From: JANXMY01 sp965246745 | GTDB taxonomy: Bacteria > Armatimonadota > Armatimonadia > Armatimonadales > Capsulimonadaceae | NCBI GenBank assembly: GCA_965246745.1 | Contig: OZ251980.1 | Location: forward strand, 992,001-1,056,000 | Reading direction: 5' to 3' | DNA length: 64,000 nt | Shown: piece by piece, positions 1 through 6,551 of the stretch | Position numbering within the stretch: position 1 is the stretch's first letter | Layout: every line of letters begins with the position of its first letter | Made by a program: the position numbers and the translations under genes | Notes under the pieces: generated by a model | Told to the model about the DNA's origin: nothing | What the model saw: only the letters and a program-made list of their open reading frames with translations | The model's database searches: none

Positions 1-1
1 C

Positions 2-655
2 AGCGGCTACGATGTTCGTGCCGTCCTGGGCCGTATTTTCCGCTCGCGGGCGTTTTATTCGGAGAAAGCGCGGCTGGCCGTGATCAAGTCCCCCGCGCAG
101 TATGTGGTCGGCTCGGTCAAGCTGCTCGGGCTGGCCCCCGCCGTGGAATTGTCTTTGGCCGACATCACGCCGGCCAACGAAAGGGCGTTCCCGCCGGCGG
201 CGATGCCCGGCGCGGCGGCCCCGGCGGCTTCCGCCCCGCAGGCGGCGGGGCGCAGGCTGGCCGTGCTGGCAAGCCTGCCGAACGCCATGCGAGCGATGGG
301 CCAGGACCTTCTGGCCCCGCCGACGGTGAAAGGCTGGGACGGCGGCGAAGCGTGGATTAATACGTCTACCCTGCTGGCCCGGATCAATTTCGCCAATCAA
401 CTGTCGAACTCGCGGGGGCTGCTCGGCGGGGGGACGCCGCGCCTTGCGGATTATTTGCGGCAGAACTCTTTGACCCCCGACGGCTGGGTGGATCATTTGA
501 TTGAAACGCTCGGCCCGCTGCCGCTGACGCCGTCCGCCCGGCAGACGCTGCGGGAGTTCGTGAATCAGGGCGATGCGTCCGCCGGGGGTCTGGAAGGCCG
601 CCTGCGGGCCGTGATCCCGCTCCTCATGGCGACGCCCGAATACCAAGTCTGCTGA
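2..655 (+). CDS. DUF1800 family protein, C-terminal part (5' end outside window)
   Basis: An open frame runs in from the left edge and ends at TGA 653-655, so only about 217 C-terminal residues are visible. The stretch around residues 15-45 (RSRAFYSEKARLAVIKSP followed by YVVG) is the conserved segment of DUF1800 proteins, and the tail has the family's LREFVNQ and LMATPEYQ blocks. DUF1800 genes are usually paired with a DUF1501 gene, and one follows here. The biochemical role of the family is not established; members are mostly exported. The GTG at 80 is internal and is not the real start. Confidence 0.85.
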   Translation, partial: SGYDVRAVLGRIFRSRAFYSEKARLAVIKSPAQYVVGSVKLLGLAPAVELSLADITPANERAFPPAAMPGAAAPAASAPQAAGRRLAVLASLPNAMRAMGQDLLAPPTVKGWDGGEAWINTSTLLARINFANQLSNSRGLLGGGTPRLADYLRQNSLTPDGWVDHLIETLGPLPLTPSARQTLREFVNQGDASAGGLEGRLRAVIPLLMATPEYQVC

Positions 656-832
656 ACCCACTCCGGCTCGTTCCGACCTCCCCGAAGGGGGAAGGTGAGG
701 AGCGATACGGGGCAGATTGGGACAATGGGCGCAGCAAGCAGCGCCCCTACGATTTATCCGAAACTTTTCACCTTCCCGCTGCGGGGGGGGGGGCGGAACG
801 AACCGGGGTGGGTCCCGAGAAAGAAAACCAAC
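656..832. repeat. Spacer with palindromic repeat (family B)
   Basis: The 177-nt gap between the two genes has no convincing ORF. It holds a small CCCC-GAAG-GGGG hairpin near 683 and the palindrome GGGCGCAGCAAGCAGCGCCC at 727-746 followed by CTACG. The same 25-mer with one mismatch occurs at 5610-5634 inside the restriction enzyme gene, so it is a dispersed repeat. A G10-type homopolymer run lies at about 783-793. Confidence 0.6.
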
Positions 833-2083
833 ATGTCAATCAGCAACTACTCACGCCGGGATTTTCTCAAAAAAAGCGCTACCACCGTCGCGGTCGGGCT
901 GGCCGTGCCGCCCTGGCTCGCGAAAATGGTCTGGGCCGACTCGGTCGCCGACAACGCCCTGGCGGCATCGGGGCAGACCGCCGGCCGCTCGCTGGTCGTG
1001 ATTCAGCTTACCGGCGGCAACGACGGCCTGAACACGGTGGTGCCGTATGCCGATCCCGCGTACCGGGCGGCCCGGCCCGTCATCGGGCACTCACCGGGCC
1101 AAGTGCTGCCTCTTACCGACAGCCTCGGCCTCAGCCCGGTCATGGGCGGCTTGAAAACGCTGTACGACCGAAAAAAGCTGGCGATTGTGCAGGGGGTGGG
1201 CTATCCGAACCCGAACCACAGCCATTTCCGCTCGATGGAGATTTGGCAGACGGCCGAACCCGAAAAGCTCGGCACCGAAGGCTGGGTCGGGCGGTATTTG
1301 GACGCGATTCGCAGCGGGCGGACTTCGCCGCTGACCGGGATCAACATCGGCAGCGAAAGCAGCGAAGCGCTGGCAAGCGCCCACGCCGCCGTGCCGAGCA
1401 TTCAGGGCCTGGCGAATTTCGGGGTCGTCTTTCCCGGCGGCGGAAGCGAGGGGCAGGCGCGGACCGCCGCGCTGAAAGCGATCCAAACCGGCGACTCGAA
1501 CACGCCTTACGGCCGCTTGTTCCAGCAGACCGCCGCTGAAACGTATGAAAGCGCGGACAAAATCGCGGCGGGGATCGGGAAATATCACTCAACCGTGTCG
1601 TATCCGAAGTCGGCGTTCGGGCGCGGCATGCAGGAGATCGCCCAGCTTATTACGGCGAACCTCGGAACGCGCGTTTTTTACATCTCGGTCGGCGGCTTCG
1701 ACACGCACACGCAGCAGGTGCGCCGCCACAACCGGCTTTGGCAGGACGTGTCCGATACCCTGCTGGCGTTTCAAACCGACCTGGACGCCCTGGGCGTGTC
1801 GGAGCATGTTCTGACGCTGGCGTTTTCCGAGTTTGGGCGGCGGGTGCATGAAAACGCCGGCGGGGGCACCGACCACGGCACGGCGTCGGAGATGTTTCTG
1901 CTCGGCACGCCGGTCAAAGGCGGCCTGTACGGCGCGTACCCGAGCTTGACGGATTTGGACGCCGGGGACCTCAAATACACCACCGATTTCCGGGCCGTCT
2001 ACGCCACGGTGCTCGACCGCTGGCTTGGGACCAATAGCGAGGTCGTCTTAGGCCGCCGCTATGAAGACTTGAAGTTTGTGTAG
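833..2083 (+). CDS. DUF1501 family protein, Tat-exported
   Basis: A 416-residue protein of the DUF1501 family (sulfatase/alkaline-phosphatase-like fold). The start at 833 puts a twin-arginine signal at the N-terminus: SRRDFLKKSATTVAVGLAVP at residues 8-27. An upstream in-frame start at 695 would add 46 residues read through repeat DNA and would bury the Tat signal, so it is rejected. Family marks are QLTGGNDGLNTVVPY, HFRSMEIWQTAEP, GGFDTHTQQ and the C-terminal TDFRAVYATVLDRWLG. It follows the DUF1800 gene in the usual order and is probably co-transcribed. Function unknown; likely periplasmic. Confidence 0.9.
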   Translation: MSISNYSRRDFLKKSATTVAVGLAVPPWLAKMVWADSVADNALAASGQTAGRSLVVIQLTGGNDGLNTVVPYADPAYRAARPVIGHSPGQVLPLTDSLGLSPVMGGLKTLYDRKKLAIVQGVGYPNPNHSHFRSMEIWQTAEPEKLGTEGWVGRYLDAIRSGRTSPLTGINIGSESSEALASAHAAVPSIQGLANFGVVFPGGGSEGQARTAALKAIQTGDSNTPYGRLFQQTAAETYESADKIAAGIGKYHSTVSYPKSAFGRGMQEIAQLITANLGTRVFYISVGGFDTHTQQVRRHNRLWQDVSDTLLAFQTDLDALGVSEHVLTLAFSEFGRRVHENAGGGTDHGTASEMFLLGTPVKGGLYGAYPSLTDLDAGDLKYTTDFRAVYATVLDRWLGTNSEVVLGRRYEDLKFV

Positions 2084-2134
2084 CTTTTTCAGGTACACTT
2101 CTGTCCGTAAATGTCACAAACAGGAGGTTATGCC

Positions 2135-2464
2135 ATGACAACGGAAGAAGCCGATGCGATTGCCGCGCGTCTTGGGTGGACCGGGCGGGAAGATTACAAC
2201 GACCTGACCCGGCGCGGCCTGGCGGTCTACGAAGCCAAGCTGAAAGCGAGGGTGGAGCCGGCGCACACCAATGAGTTCATCGCCATCGAGCCGGACACGG
2301 AAGAGTATGCGATTGCAGACTCCACCGGAAACGCCCTGCGGGCGATGCGGAAGCAGCAAGTGAAAGGCCCGCTCTTTCTGATGAAGATCGGCCCGGAGCC
2401 GGAATACGGCCTTTTGGCCCGTTATCTGGCAGGCGACTTGATGCAAAGGAGCCTGCCCAAGTGA
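2135..2464 (+). CDS. Hypothetical protein, partner of the retropepsin-like protein
   Basis: A 109-residue acidic-to-neutral soluble protein with no motif I can assign. The start at 2135 is chosen because AGGAGG lies 7 nt upstream; the ATG at 2111 has no ribosome-binding site. Its stop overlaps the GTG start of the next gene, so the two are translationally coupled. Small genes of this kind often precede clan AA aspartic protease genes of the AF_0612 type. That association is family knowledge and makes this a cognate partner rather than an orphan. Confidence 0.75.
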   Translation: MTTEEADAIAARLGWTGREDYNDLTRRGLAVYEAKLKARVEPAHTNEFIAIEPDTEEYAIADSTGNALRAMRKQQVKGPLFLMKIGPEPEYGLLARYLAGDLMQRSLPK

Positions 2465-2823
2465 TCTTCGGCCATGTTCGGGACAGGTTCCCACGGATTA
2501 CGCTCACTCTGCCGGGCCTGAACGGTCCGATGAGCATAGAGTTTATTGTAGACACAGGGTTTGACGGCGACCTCGCCGTACCCGGTGCGCTGGCCGCGCA
2601 GATGGAAGCCGCTGAGTCGGAATTTCGCTATATCAGCGCCGCCGGCGGCAGTGCGCGGCTTAGTCAAGCGCTGGAAGTTGTGCTTGACTGGGACAATGAA
2701 GAGCGCATCACGGAAGTCATTGTTCTGGAAAACGCGCCGCTGCTCGGCGTCGGCTTGATGGAGGGCTGCCTCCTGCAAGCCGAGATGCAGACCGGCGGGG
2801 AGGTCGTGCTGGAGCCGCTATAA
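2461..2823 (+). CDS. Clan AA (retropepsin-like) aspartic protease
   Basis: A 120-residue protein starting at GTG in a GTGA overlap with the upstream gene. The active-site motif FIVDTGFDGDLAVP at about residues 23-36 contains the DTG catalytic triad, followed by an AAGGSARL flap-like segment and a second hydrophobic block, ENAPLLGVGLM. This is the size and layout of single-domain bacterial retropepsin-like proteases, which act as dimers. The substrate is unknown. Together with the preceding gene it forms a two-gene unit ending in a clear intrinsic terminator. Confidence 0.8.
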   Translation: MIFGHVRDRFPRITLTLPGLNGPMSIEFIVDTGFDGDLAVPGALAAQMEAAESEFRYISAAGGSARLSQALEVVLDWDNEERITEVIVLENAPLLGVGLMEGCLLQAEMQTGGEVVLEPL

Positions 2824-2832
2824 CCGAGGCCG

Positions 2833-2862
2833 CCCGAAAATACTCCCCCCGAAAATACTCCC
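2833..2862. repeat. Exact 15-bp tandem duplication
   Basis: CCCGAAAATACTCCC occurs twice head to tail (2833-2847 and 2848-2862), immediately after the protease stop codon and before the terminator. Confidence 0.95.
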
Positions 2863-2864
2863 AC

Positions 2865-2891
2865 GCCCGCCGCATTTCCGGCGGGCTTTTT
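2865..2891 (+). terminator. Intrinsic terminator after the aspartic protease gene
   Basis: The stem GCCCGCC (2865-2871) pairs with GGCGGGC (2880-2886) across an 8-nt loop and is followed by TTTTTG. It ends the two-gene protease unit and overlaps the promoter region of the next gene. Confidence 0.85.
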
Positions 2892-2895
2892 GCTG

Positions 2896-2901
2896 TATAA
2901 T
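2896..2901 (+). promoter_or_regulatory. -10 box for a leaderless transcript
   Basis: A perfect TATAAT is followed by exactly 6 nt (CTCTGT) and then the ATG at 2908, so transcription should begin at or next to the start codon. No Shine-Dalgarno sequence is present. No good -35 is seen; the terminator occupies that space. Confidence 0.7.
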
Positions 2902-2907
2902 CTCTGT

Positions 2908-5900
2908 ATGCTCCTTTCTCCGCACGCCAAAGAGTTTCAAGCCTACTACGCCGACCTTCAGGCGATTGCCGCGCAGGGCGCGACTCAGGAGCAGGCGACC
3001 CGGTTTGCGTTCGGCAAGCTGCTGGATGCCGTCGCCAAGCCGCGCGGGTGGACCGTGCTGCTGGAACACAAGCTCGGCGGCAGCCTCAGCCGGCCCGATG
3101 CGACTTTGCAGGACGAGTTTAAAATCCCGCGCGGCTACTGGGAAGCCAAAGACACCGGCGACGATCTCGACGCGGAAATCCAAAAAAAGATTGCACGCGC
3201 GTATCCCCTGTCCAACACGATCTTTGAGGACACCCGCCGGGCGGTGCTGTACCAAAACGGCAAAGTCGTGCTGGATACAAGCATTCAAGAGCCGGCGCAG
3301 CTTGCCGTGCTGCTGGGGCGCTTTTTGGATCACACCGACGAGCAGATTGAAGAGTTTCAGCGGGCCGTCGCCCAGTTCAAAGACGACATTCCAAAGCTGG
3401 CGGCGGGTCTCAAAACGATTATTGACGGAGCCAGAAGCAGCGACCCGACCTTCGCCGCTGCGTTTGAATCATTCCACACGCTCTGCAAGGGAGCGCTGAA
3501 CCCGGCCCTCCGCGCCGAGGCGATTGAAGAAATGCTGGTGCAGCATCTGCTGACCGAGCGCTTGTTTCGGACCGTGCTGGACAACCCGGAGTTTGCCCGC
3601 CGCAATGTCATCGCCGCCGAGATTGAAACAGTGATTGCCGCGCTGACCTGGCAGGCGTTCAGCCGCCGCGAGTTTTTGAAGCGGCTGGACTACTTTTACA
3701 CGGCGATTGAAGCTGAAGCGCGGACAATCACGACCTATGCCGAAAAGCAGGGGTTTTTGAACACGGTCTACGAGCGGTTCTTTCAGGGCTTCAGCAAGGA
3801 CCAGGCCGACACGCACGGCATTGTCTACACCCCGCAGCCGATTGTGGACTTCATGTGCGAAAGCGTGGAGCACGTTTTGCAGTCCGAGTTCGGCCTGTCC
3901 CTGAGCGACAAAGGGGTCGCCGTTCTCGACCCCTGCACCGGCACGGGCAATTTCCTGGTCAACATCCTGCGCCGCGTGTCGCCGCAGACCCTGCGTTTCA
4001 AGTACGAGCGCGAGCTGTTCGCGAACGAAGTCATGCTGCTGCCGTATTATATCGCGTCGCTCAATATCGAGCATGCGTACTTCGAGAAAATGGGCCACTA
4101 CCTGCCGTTCGACGGCCTCTGCTTCACGGACACGCTGGATTTGGCCGAAGCCGCCCAAACCACGCTGTCTATTTTCAGCCCGCAGAACACCGAGCGGGTG
4201 AAGCGTGAGAAGGCCGCCGCGATCACGGTCATCCTCGGCAACCCCCCGTACAATGTGGGGCAGCAGAACGAGAATGACAACAACAAAAACCGCCGCTACG
4301 GGGTGGTTGACGACCACATCCGGGCAAGCTACGTCAAGGACTCGAAAGCGACGCTGCGTACACAGGTTTATGATGCGTATTCGCGCTTTTTCCGCTGGGC
4401 GACCGACCGGCTGGAAGACCGCGACGGCGTGATTTGCTTTGTCACCAACAACGGTTTTTTGGAAGGCTTGGCGTTTGACGGGTTTCGCAAGCACCTGGCC
4501 CAAGACTTCACCGAGGTTTACCATTTGGACTTGGGCGGCAATGCCCGCAAGCGCGGCGGCGGCAGCGTCTTCAACATCATGGTCGGCGTCGGCATCACGC
4601 TTTTGGTGCGCCGCCGGGAGGGATTGTCCAAGCCCTACCCGCCCGCCACGATTTATTATCATGCCGTGGACGACAAGCAAAGCGGCCTGGCGAAATTGGA
4701 AGCGTTAAAGACTGTCGGGAGCGTCAAGAATGTCGAGTGGCAGACATTGGAGCCGGACACGAAAGGGAACTGGATTACCGAAGGTCTGCACGCGCATTAT
4801 TCGGATTTCCTGCCGCTTGTATCCAAAGAAGCGAAGGCCAGCAAATCGCCGGAAGTGCAAACGATTTTCAAAACCTATTCGCCCGGCATCAAAACCGACC
4901 GAGATAATGTCGTCTACGATTTTGATGAAACTAAACTCAAAAAAAGAGTTGATGACTTCATCAGAGTTTACAACGGTGAAGTGGATCGTTGGATTGCGTC
5001 CGACAGAACAGCGGACGTTGACGAGTTCGTAGGTTATGAGAGCCTAAAATGGAGCCGTAACCTCAAAAGCGAATTGAAACGAGGCCGTAAATCTGAGTAC
5101 GATGATAATGTGATACGCCCAGCCTTGTACCGACCATACACAAAAAAGTGTCTATACAATGCCGATATTTTAGTAGATGAAAGGGGTGCGGTTCACACAT
5201 ATCATCCAGTTCATGCCTCTCGTAGCGACAACAAAATCATTTGGTTCAAAGTCGGCCAAGAATTGCCGATGTTCACGCTGATGACTGATATTGCACCTGA
5301 CTTTATGACACAAGGCGGAACACAATGCTTCCCGCTCTATACCTACGCGCTTGACGGCAAGATACGGCGGGATAATGTCACGGATTGGGCGCTGGCGCAG
5401 TTCCGCGCGAAGTACGGGCCGGACGTAACGAAACGGGACATTTTTCACTATGTGTATGCCCTGCTACATCACCCGGAGTATCGGGCGCGGTACAAGGAAA
5501 ACTTGAAGCGCGAGCTGCCGCGTGTGCCGCTGGTGGAAGACGGCCCCCCCGCCCCAATTCTGGGGAGCAAGACGGAATTGGACAAGACGGAGGGCGCGGC
5601 AAGGACGGAGGGCGCGGCAAGCAGCGCCCCTACGGATGTGCCGGGTTCCGGCTCCCCGGAATTGGGGCGGGGAGGCATTTTCCACGCCTTTGTCGCCGCC
5701 GGGGCGAAGCTGGCGGCGCTGCATGTGGGCTACGAGCAGGCGGACGAGTATCCGCTGAGGTGGACGCTGACCGACGGTGTTCCGTTTTCGTGGCGGGTGA
5801 GCAAGATGCGGTTGTCGGCGGACAAAACGGCGCTGAAAGTCAACGCGGGGCTGACGCTGGAAGGTATTCCGCCGGAGGCGCTTGCTTATCGCCTGGGGAA

Positions 5901-6123
5901 CCGCAGCGCCCTGGAATGGGTGGTGGACCAATACCAAGTCGCGACCGACACGCGCAGCGGGATCGGCAGCGACCCGAACCGGGACGAGGACCCTGAGTAT
6001 ATTGTCCGGCTGGTGGGCCGCGTGGTCACGGTCAGTGTCGAAACCGTCCAAATTGTCGCCGCCCTGCCGCCGCTCGGACTCGGCGGGCAGCCCGAGTCGG
6101 AAAGCAGCCAAGCGGTGTTATAA
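2908..6123 (+). CDS. Type ISP-like restriction-modification enzyme (nuclease + N6-adenine methyltransferase)
   Basis: A 1071-residue single-chain restriction-modification protein. An N-terminal PD-(D/E)XK-like nuclease is suggested by RPDATL and GYWEAKD at about residues 61-81. The SAM-binding motif VLDPCTGTGNFLVN is near residue 340 and the adenine methyltransferase motif NPPY near 444. The remainder should hold the target-recognition domain. The start at 2908 is fixed by the leaderless promoter. About 4860-5330 is visibly AT-richer than its flanks, as expected for a swapped specificity segment. A 135-bp block at 5542-5676 bounded by inverted repeats is inserted in frame near residues 879-923. 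No separate methylase or specificity gene is nearby, consistent with a stand-alone enzyme. Confidence 0.85.
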   Translation: MLLSPHAKEFQAYYADLQAIAAQGATQEQATRFAFGKLLDAVAKPRGWTVLLEHKLGGSLSRPDATLQDEFKIPRGYWEAKDTGDDLDAEIQKKIARAYPLSNTIFEDTRRAVLYQNGKVVLDTSIQEPAQLAVLLGRFLDHTDEQIEEFQRAVAQFKDDIPKLAAGLKTIIDGARSSDPTFAAAFESFHTLCKGALNPALRAEAIEEMLVQHLLTERLFRTVLDNPEFARRNVIAAEIETVIAALTWQAFSRREFLKRLDYFYTAIEAEARTITTYAEKQGFLNTVYERFFQGFSKDQADTHGIVYTPQPIVDFMCESVEHVLQSEFGLSLSDKGVAVLDPCTGTGNFLVNILRRVSPQTLRFKYERELFANEVMLLPYYIASLNIEHAYFEKMGHYLPFDGLCFTDTLDLAEAAQTTLSIFSPQNTERVKREKAAAITVILGNPPYNVGQQNENDNNKNRRYGVVDDHIRASYVKDSKATLRTQVYDAYSRFFRWATDRLEDRDGVICFVTNNGFLEGLAFDGFRKHLAQDFTEVYHLDLGGNARKRGGGSVFNIMVGVGITLLVRRREGLSKPYPPATIYYHAVDDKQSGLAKLEALKTVGSVKNVEWQTLEPDTKGNWITEGLHAHYSDFLPLVSKEAKASKSPEVQTIFKTYSPGIKTDRDNVVYDFDETKLKKRVDDFIRVYNGEVDRWIASDRTADVDEFVGYESLKWSRNLKSELKRGRKSEYDDNVIRPALYRPYTKKCLYNADILVDERGAVHTYHPVHASRSDNKIIWFKVGQELPMFTLMTDIAPDFMTQGGTQCFPLYTYALDGKIRRDNVTDWALAQFRAKYGPDVTKRDIFHYVYALLHHPEYRARYKENLKRELPRVPLVEDGPPAPILGSKTELDKTEGAARTEGAASSAPTDVPGSGSPELGRGGIFHAFVAAGAKLAALHVGYEQADEYPLRWTLTDGVPFSWRVSKMRLSADKTALKVNAGLTLEGIPPEALAYRLGNRSALEWVVDQYQVATDTRSGIGSDPNRDEDPEYIVRLVGRVVTVSVETVQIVAALPPLGLGGQPESESSQAVL
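5542..5676. repeat. Inverted-repeat pair (family A) inserted in frame in the restriction enzyme gene
   Basis: GCCCCAATTCTGGGGAGC at 5551-5568 and an inverted near-copy at 5650-5667 bound a 135-bp segment, exactly 45 codons. Between them lie an exact 18-bp tandem duplication (5586-5603, 5604-5621) and a family B palindrome (5610-5629). The translated segment is low-complexity (Gly, Ala, Glu, Thr, Pro). The frame is preserved throughout. Confidence 0.85.
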
Positions 6124-6240
6124 TGAAGCGATGCGGCGCGGGAGCGTGCGGGGATTGGCCCGGATTGAGGCATGGAGGCCCAGGATTTCAATCCGGGGCC
6201 AATTCCGAGCATCACTCCTGAGCCAATCCCCGGCAGAGGG

Positions 6241-6270
6241 TTGACAAAGCCGCCGCCCGGCGGCTATACT
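6241..6270 (+). promoter_or_regulatory. Sigma70-type promoter of the leader peptide/ABC exporter transcript
   Basis: TTGACA at 6241-6246 and TATACT at 6265-6270 with an 18-nt spacer, the best -35/-10 pair in the window. The predicted start near 6277 gives a leader of about 275 nt before the ABC gene, long enough for the leader ORF and terminator it contains. Confidence 0.85.
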
Positions 6271-6334
6271 CATGCCGTTCCCGCTTTGCCGGGCACCGAT
6301 TTTTACAAAAACGCTTCACGAAAGGAGACAGCAG

Positions 6335-6430
6335 ATGAAAACACACGCATTCGCCGCCGACGCCGCCCGTATCCCGGCGGCTCCGTTTGCCTGCCCGCTG
6401 CCTCCTCAAAGGAATCGCCGCCGTTTTTAA
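6335..6430 (+). CDS. Leader peptide ending in an arginine-rich tail
   Basis: A 31-codon ORF with a strong ribosome-binding site (AAAGGAG, 7 nt before the ATG). The peptide begins MKTHAFAADAAR and ends QRNRRRF before TAA. It lies downstream of a strong promoter and upstream of an intrinsic terminator that precedes the ABC exporter gene, the layout of ribosome-mediated attenuators. The Arg-rich end is a plausible stall site (inference). The peptide resembles no family I know, and it is too short to judge by composition alone. It may have no function of its own. Confidence 0.65.
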   Translation: MKTHAFAADAARIPAAPFACPLPPQRNRRRF

Positions 6431-6449
6431 CCGCGACCGCTTTTGATTA

Positions 6450-6516
6450 GGCTTCGGGCTTCCCGCGCAGTTTCCTTTTTTGGACACCGCGCCGGATCAG
6501 CCCGGAGCCTTTTTTT
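6450..6516 (+). terminator. Intrinsic terminator/attenuator before the ABC exporter
   Basis: GGCTTCGGGC (6450-6459) pairs with GCCCGGAGCC (6500-6509), one G-U pair, followed by seven T (6510-6516). Inside the loop GCGC/GCGC and TCC/GGA can extend the stem. It starts 20 nt after the leader-peptide stop, so ribosome position on the leader could decide whether it forms. Confidence 0.7.
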
Positions 6517-6551
6517 GGTTTGAATAAGACTTTGATTCTGAGGGAGCTTTT

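Noticed and set aside
3469..4680. Long minus-strand frame (403 codons) antisense to the restriction enzyme
   Set aside because: GC-rich antisense shadow with no motif, start signal or family match; the plus strand codes for a clear methyltransferase.
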